DNA of 64,000 bases from Odontocerum albicorne (lineage: Eukaryota; Arthropoda; Insecta; Trichoptera; Odontoceridae). Below are positions 1 to 12,483 of this stretch, one piece after another. The stretch is from the NCBI GenBank assembly GCA_949825065.1, contig OX463847.1:32998115-33062114 (forward strand). The letters are read 5' to 3'. The number at the start of each line of letters is the position of its first letter. The first letter of the stretch is position 1. Below the pieces are notes generated by a model, which searched no databases, was not told where the DNA came from, and saw nothing but the letters and a program-made list of their open reading frames with translations. Position numbers and translations under genes: made by a program.

Positions 1-2889
1 TGATTCAAGACCGGGAAAAATGATGACCAATTATGTACTAAGTTCTAGACATAGTAGAAGACTACGCCGCTCAGAATTGAGCATGAGATGAAAAACAAGA
101 TATGATAGTATAAAATTTAAAAAACGCTATATTAAGATAAATAATTTTAACATTTTTATGGAACAGTTGTTGGAAACGTCTGTCGAAGATTTGTAGAAAA
201 CAAAGCATATTTTCCCGTAAATGGTTTCCGAGAAAAGATTATATAATGGTTAAGTCTCTTCTTTTTATTTTCCATCTGTATAAAATGAGATTTGGAGATG
301 TTTGAATTTTTAAATTGAAAAATTAAGGAGCAAGAAGCGTTTAGTCTACATCACCTCATTTCTCAGCCGAGACAAAAGCTTTTTCGTAAATCCCAAAGAA
401 TTAGATGAAAAGAAAATAATGAGAGTTAAAGAGGAGATTTTTAAATTTAAAAAAATCTGGATTTCTTATCTAATTAGTACTAATGGATATTTTTTTAATA
501 CAGTTACAGACAAGAATAATTATTAATGTAATTTTTATATTCAATATATTTTCACTAATATAATTATAAATAACGGGTTGTTTGTTTTTAAAGAATTAAT
601 TATTTGGATTTTTTGTTGCATAATAATATTATTTTTTTTTAAATCTTTAATTTTTCTGTTAACAGGTATCAAAAAAGTAAGTATACATATATGTATATTA
701 AATAAATCTTGTTTTTCAACGTTTTGAACTTGTCATATATTGAAATATTCGTGTAATATTTACTAGTACGTATATCGAAAATTAAAAACCTCTTTAATAA
801 ATTTTAAAAATAAATGTTGATTTTTTTATGTATTGTTTATGTACTGTTTCATTAAATAGCACATAATTGCATTTGTTGTTTAAACTTTAATTTTTTACAT
901 AACATTAATTATGAAATTAATTCTTTTAAGAATATCAGTTTATTTTCTATTAAAAAATGTTCAGGAAAACATAACTTGATCTTTTCTGCTCATTAATTTC
1001 TTTGGTAACAAATAAAAAGTCAAACATAGAATGTAAACAAAAGTTAAAAAAATATTGATCAAACACTTATAAATATCAGTTACAAAAAAACTAACGGTTT
1101 GATTAATTTAAAATTTTAAAACAATTATTTACTTTAAATAAAAAAAGGCTTTCATTTCAGGTGTTTATTTGTTTAAAATAAGGTTTCAAATAAAAAAAAA
1201 TGATATTTATCCAAGAAACAAAAAAAAAAAAAAAACAAAAATAGGTACGTAAGAAATTGATGAATTTCTTTCAACAGATGCAGGAAACAGAGAAAGAGAA
1301 ATGAAAATAACAATAATAAAAAGAGTGTTTGCGTGTACAAGAGAGATAAAATGGATAGATTTATGGTGTTAGTATTGGAAGAATCTGTTTTATTGGAAAC
1401 GTGAAAATGCCTTTCGGGAGTTTCAGTGTGCTGTATCTTCAGATTGGCGGTTTTCGTATAATATTGAAATGTCAAGATTTTTAATTAGCTAAAATAAATT
1501 GTTAAATAAATTATGTTCTTTAAATAAATATACTCGTATTTGACAAAACTAAGGGAAATCAAATTGTTAAAATTGTGATGAGGAATTTGTTATATTGAAT
1601 TTACAATATAACTCATTTTGAGAAATCAAAGTGTGAACATTTGAATAAGGCTTACAATGAGTGTTTGAAACAGTTTTCATACGACAATAAGTATTGTTCA
1701 GAGTTGTCGAGCCTTTCAATTAAAATCTCATTTATTTACATTTCTATTTTGCTAGAGAAGATACAAAAATGAAAAACAATTTGATACTGTTTTTAAATAA
1801 GTCATTAAAATGATTTATTAATTTACTTCATCAACTGTAGATGTCAACTTGACATACAATATTCTATTCCATTTTTGTGTTCAATTATACAATAAAATTG
1901 ATAATAAAAGTGGTAAATTTTAAATATTCACCTTATCTAGCAGTTATTCATTCAAATTTTCTTCATTAAACAGTTAACTTTGTGAAATATAATATGACTA
2001 AATCACTTACGACTTAATTTTTCGTATCCAGTTCAGATTTATATTCGATAACTTATTAGCGAATTTTGACTATTTTTTAAGCAAATTTACTTAAAAAAAT
2101 AAGATAATATATTTACATTTGAATACTTTCCAGCAATACTCTCCGGTATATTGCTTTATAAAACATCGCTCCACCATCACTACTTAATAAGGTTTAAGTC
2201 GGGTGTTCACTTAACGATTATTAATCATATTTTTGCTTGCTTGGAAGATTTTATAGAAAAAAACAAAAGTATAGGACATTATTTCCATAAAAAGAAAAGA
2301 TTTGAATGCATAATCGTGTTTTTAAGTTTACTAAAATAATATGATAAAATACAATTGAAACCAAATTTCTGGGAAGCTTTCAAGGATAAACACCAAGCGT
2401 AGAAAAAAAACAAGTTAAGTGACTATTATAATTTATACAATTTAAGGAGGATAAAGCGAACAAAATTTATGGCAAAATGGAAAATCACGACACGTGTCAT
2501 AAACTGGTTGCTGATTTAAGTCCACCATTTCGGCGAGCCAAGTGGAAATTTGCCACGCTAAGTTCCACACATGGGACGCACTGCTGTTTATTCGAGCAGT
2601 GTTTATCATAAATATAGGTGAGGAGCTCATTAAAAATTAATGTTTCGCTAATGGAATACGTAGACGGTGTTATATAAGCATTTAAAATTCACAAAGTGCG
2701 ATCGCAAGATTTAACCGCGTAAAATTCAGAATTTCAGGAAACACGGAATCACTGAAACATGGAATAATTTATTATCGACGTGGATAAGTCATATTTTTTT
2801 AATATTAAAACACAACAATGAAACAAGATGTGTGTGGTATTTTAAATAAAGGATTTATGAGAATACAAAAAATTGTAAAGATATATTTT
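1..2889. other. AT-rich DNA, no gene recognised
   Basis: Long A and T runs and only short low-complexity reading frames. One on the minus strand at 1173-1475 is mostly Leu/Phe from T-runs and is not gene-like. A less AT-rich stretch with several CpG lies at about 2455-2720, but I recognise nothing in it. Confidence 0.6.
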
Positions 2890-3240
2890 GTGTTACTCAT
2901 AGTTGATTGTTGTCATTGCCTTGAGATCAGGAAGTCAGTAGATGATTTGCTTTCATTCCTAATGGTTCAGACTCATTAATGAGGAGCCCATCATCTATTT
3001 GATTTAGTCTGTCCCCTAGATAAATCGCGTCATCTTGCTCGCCACTCCTCAAGAATTGCTGTCACTATCAGCTTCTCCAAATTGACTTCATCTTTCCTAA
3101 CGACATGACCGAAGTATGACAGTATTATCTTACTGTATGCCACTGACAATCTTTCGTTGACTTCTAAATTCTGCAGGATGAACACATTGGTGAATTTTGC
3201 AATTCACGAGATGTAAATCCTTCGGTGTCATTAACTCTTT
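2890..3240 (-). pseudogene. LINE ORF2 C-terminal fragment (broken)
   Basis: Read on the minus strand, the segment translates with interruptions to a stretch containing SYFGHVVRKDEVNLEKLIV followed by an ILEEWRAR-like block. That arrangement (FGH, then NLEKL, then an Arg-rich RxRGR-type end) is seen near the C-terminus of many insect non-LTR retrotransposon ORF2 proteins, after the reverse transcriptase domain. Stop codons interrupt the Arg-rich part and the reading frame fades after it. No upstream RT core, endonuclease or poly(A) tail is seen, so this is a dead internal or 3' fragment. The exact LINE clade cannot be set from this piece. Confidence 0.6.
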
Positions 3241-4420
3241 CCTCGTGTTATTTATTCCATAGACTTATATCTAAGCAAACCCATTAAAATAATATGGAAT
3301 AAAGCCATGGATAAAATCCATACTATTTGTTATAAAGGTGTCGCAGGACTCGCTCAACAATCAGGGATTCTGGATTGTTCTCCAGGCGTTTACACGTATT
3401 GGAGGCTTATTGGTCTCAATTTACATATACACAATTAAAAATCGATCTGGAGTTGAATAATCTTGTAGAGTATCAATGGTACTTTTGAATGTATTCGAAC
3501 TGGTAATTTGAACATATTACAGAGCATAGGCGGAGGATAATATTGTCTTAGAGCTTTTAAATTTAGAACTGGAATAGGCACGGAGCTTACGGTTCATTAT
3601 GGTACGTGTAAGCAAATATTCCACACGTGAAGAGGCCACAAAACTCACACAAATTTAGAGAATGCGACTTTTGTTTCTAGACAAACCCTTATACTAGAAT
3701 AGGACCCTTTATTTTCGTCTTCCATCACGAATCGAACCAAAATTTTCGGGTGGAAGTAAAAAGTCTCACCAGCTAGGGCAAGTAAGTATGTTTGTTAATT
3801 TCTTATAACTCTTAATAGTGTCAAGCATCTTTCCTATCGCTATTGTCGAAGAAACAACGCTGTATAAATGGCACATATAATAACTTTTATTTTATAAATA
3901 GAAAATAATTTATTGGCGATATTCTTGAGTATGACATCATTTGTCGCAAAATATTAAAAAAATAAAGTTTGACAACATTTTCAAGGATATGAATACACCT
4001 ATATCTTTGCATACACACACTTCGGAGAGCGTAGAGGGGCACATGTCAAGCGTGAAAATTGAACGCTTGCCGGGATGATTCGAGTGAGGCATGAAAACGT
4101 GATAAGAAATTTTCAGTTGATTTATAAATATAAGTGACAAAAAAAAACGAGTGTGATGAGCAAAAAAACGGGAGGTAATTTGCGTGAAAATTTGTTACAT
4201 GACGAAAATATTTTTTAAATAAAAATTAATTCATTCGCTCAGCATATTCGGATTAGTGAAACGGACACGTTGAACAGCGTTGCTGAGAGACATTGTTGTT
4301 TTTTTGTCATATATATTGATTGAGCCTTCAGATTTATAACCAGTCGAGTCGGCTAGTAACACACAGTTCACCATTTTATAGTATATGTTGAAAATAATAC
4401 TATTAAAAATGTATAGTGCT
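3241..4420. other. No gene recognised; possible decayed SINE head near 3720-3790
   Basis: Mostly anonymous AT-rich sequence. At about 3728-3740 the minus strand reads GGTTCGATTC, like an RNA polymerase III B box, but the supporting A box is poor. I regard it only as a possible degraded tRNA-derived SINE. Confidence 0.3.
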
Positions 4421-4424
4421 AATG

Positions 4425-4580
4425 TGAGTAGAAGTCGTGGTAGAGGATGATCAAGGAGATTAGTTGGATCAAGTGAATAATTAAGAGTTTTATGTTTGTA
4501 GAAGAAGCGATGGATGTGTGTCGAGATAGGAAAGTTTGCGCTCTGACATCTCGATCCACCCGACACCGAAATGACATGAT
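4425..4580 (+). pseudogene. LINE ORF2 extreme C-terminus (fragment)
   Basis: Plus-strand translation gives an Arg/Ser-rich stretch, then MDVCRDRKVCALTSRS across frame breaks. This resembles the 'M.V..DR..W+S..S.YP' ending typical of the commonest LINE in this window (compare 58415-58770 and 60735-60870). It is too short and broken to be functional. The minus-strand reading frame across the same bases is its shadow. Confidence 0.4.
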
Positions 4581-5084
4581 AGTTTGTATGTAAGTATTTT
4601 TAGTTTAAAAACCATTGTTATAGTTATATTTGAATACATTAAGTATGCAATAATAAATATTAAATAATAAAATGTAGTTTTAAAGCCCTGTTTATATGGA
4701 GAAGCCAGAGAGGTTACAAGTTACTTGTATTTACTTGACTGATATTTTGACACGCAATATGCCAAACTGATAAGTCTAGCTGGATTCCAGCATGCAACAA
4801 ATGAACGAGCATACGTACTTGACTAGTTTATTGGAGCGAGATGATATTTATATGCGTCAAGTTGATTGAGAATAATCATAATTATTTTCTGCCTTTTTAT
4901 TGGTTTACTACTGACCAAAGACCAGGAATAGTTAAACTTTTACTTAGGCAGGTAAAATGTTGTCTGACAGAAGCTGTCACGGACCAGAAGACAAAGAAAA
5001 TGAAAAATACTTTAGTTAAAGGAAATTATTGATGTATTTATTTCAAATCAATCATTACACTTCCATTTATAAAAATCTTTTTTT
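4581..5084. other. No gene recognised
   Basis: AT-rich sequence with one short plus-strand frame at 4841-5032 that shows no recognisable motif. Confidence 0.5.
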
Positions 5085-5245
5085 TTTTAAAGATTATATA
5101 TGACCGATGTCGTAGGTATTCTTATACTTTCGAATACTAGGCGGAAAAAAATATCTGTTATTCGAGGGGAGTAGCACAACGCGAGGTTCGAACCGGCGAC
5201 CTTCCGCACGGAAGTCCAGTGCGTTACTACGCAGCCATTACAATT
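5085..5245 (-). mobile_element. tRNA-derived SINE, family A (copy 1)
   Basis: On the minus strand a tRNA-like head begins near 5240 (CGCGTAGT-type A-box region) with a B box GGTTCGAACC at 5185-5194. It continues into a body ending in a T-rich run near 5090. The body aligns by eye with 54660-54830: both share the order 'GTAGCACARCGCG', 'CGAATACTAGGC' and 'GTCRTAGGT'. Two separate copies with the same tRNA-to-body order support a SINE rather than a tRNA gene. Confidence 0.65.
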
Positions 5246-6550
5246 ACTAAAAAAATTATCAATGGGCAACAGACAATCTTGAACCTTTTGGTATTTTATG
5301 AATATTTTTATTGAGAAAATTTGTTCGCACATACTATATATGTTAAGTTGAACCAAATGTCGCATTTAGTAATTTTTTAAATTAATGTATTATTCTGTGT
5401 TTAGATTTAATGAGAAAATAATGTACCCCGTTGGCCAAATCTGGCGCTAATTTGGCCACGTATGTTATAGACCATCACAAAACAAAAACTATTTCAAAAT
5501 ATTCTGTTAGTTTGATATTGGCTTCAGTATTCTTCATAGATAGGTATTCCCTTGTCATCTCATAGCAAGTATTTGAAAACATCTTCACGTGCAACATTGA
5601 ACAATTTAGGTGAGATATTGCTTGCAAGGCGGACTCTGAGATTAACATTATTATTATAAATTTTTTTTTTAAATAAAATTCAACAATCTTAACACAAGTT
5701 ATTATTTTTAAAACGCGGCCATATGACCTTTCGTAAACCACAACATTTAAAAAAAATATATATATATATCCGATGAAATACTATTACACATACTCCAAAA
5801 CATTCCACATGTAAAAAGATTTTGCTCAAAACTGCTTAGAGAGAGAGAGTTCGCCCAATGCCCAAACGGATTTCTTAACCTGTACAGTTGAACTATTGAT
5901 AAGTTACTTATAAAATCGTGGTTTTTTAATTGTAATGAAATTATGAATAATAAAAGAAGCCGAAATGTGGACTTAGAGAGAATATGCAAACCAGCCAGTG
6001 GAATAATTTAAGTGGCCAAAATTAAGTTTATATTTTGTATAACGTTATCAAATCAGTAATTTTTAGTCAGTCAGTAAATCAGTAAAGTATAAGATTGTTA
6101 AAATGAATTTATTATTTAATTCATTGCGTGATACTAGCTATAAAGCTAACATATTTTGTTAATTACGTTCCACCTACAATTTATCAGCATGGACTATTGT
6201 GCGGCGAAACTATTTCATATTTGATGAAATGAAATTTAAAAATAAAATAATCGTGAAAATAAATAAATTCTTTCATAACCGAATTGATCATGCGGACAAA
6301 TTGAACAGCTTATCTTCAACCCCATTAATCGAGTCTTCTTGTTTAGAACCACTGGAGAAGGTCCGGAACTCGCAGTTTGTTATCGGACGTGTTAGAAACA
6401 CACTAACATACTCGTACAAGAGGTAACAAACAATATTAGCACACGTCTAGCGCACGGGTATTGTCACTAAATGAACTATTTTGTAAGAAAAACGGGTACC
6501 ATCGGGAGTCTTAAACTTACGAGTGTAAGTCAAGTGTCTAGGTATTTTTT
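5246..6550. other. No gene recognised; short AT and GA runs
   Basis: AT-rich. It contains a short (TA)n at about 5756-5770, a (GA)n run near 5838 and TACTCGTA at 6409. The small frames here show no family motif. Confidence 0.5.
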
Positions 6551-7095
6551 TTTATGATTTGGATTCGCATTTGCTTTTTGATCTCTTTTTGCTGGTGGTG
6601 AATCGGGGGTCGTTTGTGCGTTCTCTTTTCATTGATTTTTATATTACTGCTTATTTATTTCCATATTTTGTATTGCGGTTTGTATCTGTGAACATCCTTT
6701 TCAGTTGTCATTTTATTTTTATAAGATTTGGAACCCTATCAGCTCTTTTTTTTTTCTTGCTGACAGTTAACCTGAGGCATTTGTGGGTTTACTTTTTTAT
6801 TTTATTTCTGCCATTCATTTTTCTTTGTATTTTCTTAATCTACGAGTACATATGCAAGGGTGTGGGCTGAAAAACATCTGGTGTCCTCGCGGCTAGACTC
6901 GCCCTATATTGTTGAGACGTATCTCGGCCCGGGGAAGGGTGTTATAATATGAGCCTTGAACTTGCGATAATTTCTCCTTTAAATGTATTTTCTGCTATTT
7001 TTCTTCAGATATATGGGTGATTTTGGAATATATTTATATATATACTGTACATAATATGTCGCTATCAATAAACCTATATTTATTTATTTATCAAC
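6551..7095 (+). mobile_element. 3' end of a non-LTR retroelement (copy 1)
   Basis: A T-rich stretch (6551-6850) precedes a GC-richer block from about 6851 (TATGCAAGGGTGTGGGCTG) that matches 25881-26330 over its length. Shared blocks include the 'GGTGTCC..CGGCT', 'CGCCCTATATTG' and 'CTCGGCC' motifs. It ends in CAATAAACCTA followed by ATTTATTTATT. The AATAAA signal at the end of a repeated, otherwise non-coding block is expected for the 3' untranslated region of a LINE (or its SINE partner) in plus orientation. No ORF2 is visible upstream. Confidence 0.6.
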
Positions 7096-7924
7096 TAGAC
7101 TACAGAGGTTGTCATAAAAAAAGGATAAAAAAAATTGACGTCGATAAAATACAGATAATACTCGTTCTATCTCCATTTTTTGGAATATATTATATTAAAC
7201 CTTTTATGAAAAGTTTATAATAGCGAGACTAAAAATATCGCTGGCACATGTATTATTATTTGAAACTTGAAAAACATGATGACTTTTAATGAAGCAAACG
7301 TATCGTGTTAAGGGAAACGACAGCTACAAATCACGTGTATAGCGTGAAAAATTCTAAATCTGAACATTTCTCTTTGAACTGAAACTCGGTGACATTTGAA
7401 ATGTCAGAAATTTATAATGAAGATCGAGGGAGCTGAGCTAGCTCTACTTGCAATATCCAGTTTCACAGGAGTCTTTGTGTTTGCTTATGAAGTGGAAACC
7501 TGGTGAAACATTTCTGCCGAGGTTAAAGCACTTTTGTGGAACTAAATTAATTTACCAGGTATTTTGTGGAACTCGCGAAAAAGCTTGCTATAATCCAAAG
7601 AGCTAAGTTGACGTTTTTAAGAGTAACACTTTATATCTGTTTGTAAAATGTGCCATGATTTTTTTTGTCTTTTTATCCTTCTATTGTAGGTCAATATGGA
7701 GGGTAAACTTTCAGCGCTATGGTTAAGAGGTTTTTATTTTCAATTTGATGGTTCTGTATAAGGTTATTCAAATTATCATTGAAAGTCTCGATTTACTGAC
7801 TCATACTAGTTTCCACACTCCTGTAAGAACATAAAACTTTTTCCAATTCTAATTTGTCAATAGCAATTTACTAATGACAGTTATAAGTTGTAATTTTTCA
7901 AGCGTGATAAAATATTGCTCTACT
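7096..7924. other. No gene recognised
   Basis: Anonymous sequence. A small plus-strand frame at 7017-7220 overlaps the preceding retroelement tail and is not gene-like. Confidence 0.5.
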
Positions 7925-7931
7925 CCATATC

Positions 7932-8622
7932 TGGTTTGGTGGATTTTTTTTAATGTAGATGGTGCTGAGTTCAGCAGGATATTCTAGCATTTCCTCAATC
8001 TACGGTCTTGACTGGAAGACTGTTATTATTATTTTAATCTAGATGGTGCTGAGTTCAGCAGGATACTCTAGCATTTCCTCAATCTACGGTATTGACTGGA
8101 AGACTGTTATTATTATTTTAATCTAGATGGTGCTGAGTTCAGCAGGATACTCTAGCATTTCCTCAATCTACGGTCTTGACTGGAAGACTGTTATTATTAT
8201 TTTAATCTAGATGGTGCTGAGTTCAGCAGGATACTCTAGCATTTCCTCAATCTACGGTCTTGACTGGAAGACTGTTATTATTATTTTAATCTAGATGGTG
8301 CTGAGTTCAGCAGGATACTCTAGCATTTCCTCAATCTACGGTTTTGACTGGAAGACTGTTATTATTATTTTAATCTAGATGGTGCTGAGTTCAGCAGGAT
8401 ACTCTAGCATTTCCTCAATCTACGGTCTTGACTGGAAGACTGTTATTATTATTTTAATCTAGATGGTGCTGAGTTCAGCAGGATACTCTAGCATTTCCTC
8501 AATCTACGGTCTTGACTGGAAGACTGTTATTATTATTTTAATCTAGATGGTGCTGAGTTCAGCAGGATACTCTAGTATTTCCTCAATCTACGGTCTTGAC
8601 TGGAAGACTGCCATTATTATTT
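7932..8622. repeat. 84-bp minisatellite, eight copies
   Basis: The core GGTGCTGAGTTCAGCAGGAT starts at 7961, 8045, 8129, 8213, 8297, 8381, 8465 and 8549, an exact 84-bp period. Units differ by only a few bases, and the last is cut short at about 8622. The first unit is entered from a 'CTGGTTTGGTGGATTTTT' context that also occurs, un-amplified, at 9905-10025, so the array seems to have expanded inside a dispersed repeat. Confidence 0.97.
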
Positions 8623-8865
8623 TTTTATTTGTCTTATAATATCTTCTTGAAGGTGATTCTATTTTACTATTCTTTTAGTTATATTTTAAATGACTGAATA
8701 TTAATATATACATGTAGATATGTTGAAGCAAGATATATGTATCCTAAATTATAAGTTTTTTTGGGAGGATATTTATACGTAATTTTTTTAATTCTCACAA
8801 AATAAATAAGTAAATAAATACTTGGTTAACACTCTGTGAACTGCATGAACATTAAGGCCTTTGTA

Positions 8866-9160
8866 ATTAGTATTCAACTATTCAGGATTTATTAAATAAC
8901 TGTCATTTCTAATCGAAGTTATGAATTTTATGTGAAAAAATAAATTACCAAAAAAATAACCATTTTAATATTTTAGTTAGACAGTTATTTAATAAATCCT
9001 GAATAGTTATTTAATAAATCCTGAATAGTATTCAACTATTCAGGATTTATTAAATAACTATTCAAGATTTATTAAATAACTGTGTAACTAAGATATTAAA
9101 ATGGTTATTTTTTCGGTAATTTATTTTTTCACATAAAATTCATAACTTCGATTAGAAATG
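8866..9160. repeat. Near-perfect inverted repeat (arms about 125 bp)
   Basis: Bases 8904-9027 are the reverse complement of about 9037-9160 with few differences. The axis is near 9032 (CTGAATAGT..ACTATTCAG). A partial direct copy of the central block (TATTCAACTATTCAGGATTT) also lies just outside, at 8868-8902. It could be a foldback/MITE-like element or a local template-switch inversion. No target duplication was identified. Confidence 0.9.
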
Positions 9161-9904
9161 CAAACAATGAATATAAATATTTATAAAAATAAATATTTTT
9201 TAAAGAGAAAAAAATATCAACTAAATTATTACTGGACTAAATTTGGATAAAAAAGTTTTTTATGAGATGAAATTGATACACCTGATTTTAAATAATACAA
9301 ATGATTTGTATAAGTATTATAAAAACTGTTACATAATAACTCTGTCGTAATCTCAACATACTCGTACATAAAGAGCGTTGGAAAATAATTATTCGTTGTA
9401 AAATACGACTGTATGTATAATTAATATATTAGAATTATTTTAACAAGAAACTTAATATTTAACAGTAACTCAATTTTCACAGTAGAGAGTTCATTACTTT
9501 TTTTATGAAGTCATAAGTACTTTAAAAAAAAATTTTTGTCATATGAATAAAATAAAAACAGTATCAACAATACGATTTTTTACAAATATCGCTTTGTTTC
9601 GTTTGAATTGATTGATAATGAAATTAACTTTTTGTTATTCGTTTTACCAAACACAAAAAAATTGAGAAGAATTCTTCATGTTATTTAAACTCATATCGTT
9701 TTCATTATTTACTTTCCTATACAAAGAATTATTTCAAAGAAAATCATAGATAAATAACGGAGACATTCCAGGAAACATGTCCCACATATACACATACTCT
9801 TCATCAGTTGTCCGCAACCTTGTTTTGAGATATAAGAAAATCTATGAGAATGATACGAGTATCTCCACGAAGATAGTATACTAGACACGATCTGAAAATT
9901 ATAT
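9161..9904. other. No gene recognised
   Basis: Very AT-rich, with TACTCGTA octamers at 9359 and 9854 (the latter as reverse complement). Confidence 0.5.
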
Positions 9905-10025
9905 TCTTTATATCTCCTTTATGTCTCCATGTCTGGTTTGGTAGATATTTTGTATGTACACGTTGTTGAGATCTGGAGGTTTCTTCTCAGACATTCTCTC
10001 AATTTTAGGTTTTGACTAAGGCTGG
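9905..10025 (+). repeat. Single divergent copy of the minisatellite parent repeat
   Basis: The block from CATGTCTGGTTTGGTAGAT to TTTTGACTAAGGCTGGTTA matches the entry flank plus first unit of the 84-bp array at 7925-8010 in order. Shared parts are the GGTTTGGTGGAT-like start, the TGTTGAG and CATTCTCTCAAT segments, and the TTGACT end. Confidence 0.55.
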
Positions 10026-10359
10026 TTAATTAGTATATTACAACAAAACGATAAAATAAACACATAACTCATGAATTTTTGTTGCTTGTGTTTGAATATT
10101 TATATATTAATGATTTCATGCATCGTGTGTGTTCTGAAATGTGTTAACTTTTTAAGTTGTTGATATCTTATACTTATTTGGTAAATGTTGCTATGATATG
10201 TCAAGGCTATATATATTTTTTAATAAATATATAATATAATTAATTTTGTTCAACCAACCAGAGAGATGTTATGTAAATGTATGTGTGTGAAAATATATAT
10301 TTATATTATTTGTCGCCATTAGAAATTAAATTCAAAACTGAGTGAAATATACGTTAATC
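10026..10359. other. No gene recognised
   Basis: AT-rich. Nothing recognised. Confidence 0.5.
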
Positions 10360-10552
10360 CAAACCGGTTTAAACCAAAGACGAGTAACCAGTAATTTGAA
10401 CTTAGCCGAAAATAGCCGAAAACTGGTTATTTTAATTCGGCTAACTGGTTAGAAAATTAGTATTTTATCCAACGACATTATTTATAATCGGTTTCTTGGA
10501 TGTAAAAATAATCGAAAACCGGTTAGTCGAATTAGGCGATTAATCGGAAGCC
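10360..10552. repeat. Cluster of AACYGGTTA-type motifs
   Basis: AAACCGGTTTAAACC near 10367, AACTGGTTA near 10425 and 10444, and AAACCGGTTAGTCGAATTA near 10515 recur within 190 bp, together with AGCCGAAAA and its inverse TTCGGCT. This could be a decayed foldback element. No target duplication was found. Confidence 0.35.
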
Positions 10553-11599
10553 CTTCATGAGTTATATCATTGGGTGAAGGATTTCGTAAATTCTAAAAAA
10601 TGGAATAACCAACACTAGAGTTACTTGAAAATGTATCGCGCTTGAATGTTGTCTACCTCTGTTTTAGAGAGACAAAACATGTCCTTGCTCAATTTCTAGT
10701 GGAAATATCTTGAATCTTGTAATAATGCATTCCAAGCTTCCAGCTTTCGCTAAATTAACCAATGCAGGATCCTTGAAAGTACAACTGAAATTCTTTCACA
10801 ATTACTTGATACCATCCCTAAATTCTTCATTACTCTCTTCTCATGGGATACCAAATTTCAGGAAAATAACTTATTTTGTTTTCTTCATACTATGTATTAT
10901 TATGAAAATCTCTCAAGTTCTAAAGATTGATTATTTTTAATTAAAGCTAGAAAACTATAGTTGCCAAAATATCACCATAATAAACAATACTTTAGCTTTA
11001 ATAAACAATACTTCTAATTTAAGAAATATAATGAAAATAAAACACATGATTTTATACTCGTCCTCTATATTTTTAGTACATACCATATATATCATATGTA
11101 CGAGTATATCACTATGCGTATTTCAATACATACTGTTTTCTACACAGATAAGTCAATTAAACTAAATTTCATATTAGTAACACTGTCCATAGTTTTATGA
11201 AGAAAAAAAGGAGTAGGGAGTGGCTATTCAAATGTCATCTATGATATTATGGGGAATAGAGTTAAAAAAAGGGGGAAGGAGGTTTTTCTCTATGTCCCAT
11301 AGCATCATATATAACATTTGTATAGTCACTGTTTACTCTATTAACCACAAGACCATGGACGACATACGTAACATGTTATTTAGTTTATCTAACTCACCTG
11401 AAGATAGAGTGTAAGTTGATTTTAATGAGAAGTTAGAAACACTAATATATATATTTATAAATATTTAATCTATATATTTGAACCGGAAAAATATTACGTA
11501 AACTAAGGTAAATTTCTACTCCTTTATACTTGATTATGGTAAAAAATGACTTCTTGTATCGTATTATATTGTACTTTACTTTCATCGCATACGGCACAA
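10553..11599. other. No gene recognised
   Basis: Short frames at 10710-10940 and 11220-11414 have no recognisable domain. The rest is AT-rich. Confidence 0.5.
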
Positions 11600-11765
11600 C
11601 TTAACGGGTTTATTTCCATGTGATAATCTCTTCCATCCAACGAGAAAGGTGTTTAAACAAGCTTAAAGTTAAACCGTGAGTGAAACGGGAATCGGACCCG
11701 TAACCTTCGGGTTAAAAACTGGTATCTTATCAATTATGTCACGAAGGTCGTCCCTTCACCTTGTT
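11600..11765 (-). mobile_element. tRNA-derived SINE, family B (fragment)
   Basis: The minus strand has a B-box-like CGGGTCCGATTCCCG at about 11690-11705. Downstream it carries the family tail: CTCGTTGGATGGAAGAGATTAT, then a piece reading AATAAACCCG. The head, then an acidic/A-rich spacer, then the 'GTTGG.TGGAAGAGAT' tail, is the same order as 62765-62915 and 45775-45960. Confidence 0.55.
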
Positions 11766-12483
11766 CTTTCGTCGTTACTATTTACAAACTAAGAGAAAAA
11801 ATCATATTTTTTTATTATAAAAAGAATTCACCCTCCGTAATAACGGGGGTATTCACCTTTTTGGGACGGATTTCCATTATTGTTTCCAGTTTTCGAGAGG
11901 CCATCAGATACTATTAATACTTCTCTTTATCTAAACTAACCCACAAAAATTATATTGAGAGGAAAATAATTTGAATTCTTTGTAAATTTAGGTATTATTT
12001 CTCCTCGTTCTATGAAAGAGAGTTATTTCCATTTTGCAAAAATAAATCCGCTTTACATCTGTCTGTTTTTGAAATGCGAATTTTAATGATGACGACACCC
12101 GGATTAAATCTGTGATCTTGAAATACAACGTTTCAACATTTAACTGGAGGACAGTGCGGCAACTTTTGGAGGGGTTTGTTAAACAAAATTACGTTTTTTA
12201 AATAATAGAAAAATTAAAGGTTTTCATATGCTATAGAATATTTGGTGGAAAAATTCCCGAGTTATTCGAAAGGTTTATAAAGCGAGGGTTTTGGGCAAAG
12301 AATCTTTCGAACAAAAGTCAAACACGTTACCACATAGTCACGCACCTCAAAGTTTAGTATTTTTATAGCATTGTTTTAAACATAAATATAATTATTCTCT
12401 CAAAGATACCCAAGTATAGAGATTAGTTATTAATAGTGACTGGCAGTTAAAGGTAAAATGAATATGCAATTTTAGGACACACT
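11766..12483. other. No gene recognised
   Basis: AT-rich, no motif recognised. Confidence 0.5.

Noticed and set aside
1173..1475. 100-codon minus-strand frame
   Set aside because: Phe/Leu-rich product of A/T runs with no domain.
5160..5240. Functional tRNA gene
   Set aside because: It has a B box and tRNA-like head, but the same head plus body recurs at 54660-54830, and no acceptor stem pairs. It is a SINE. The same reasoning applies to 45565, 54235, 62880 and 63815.
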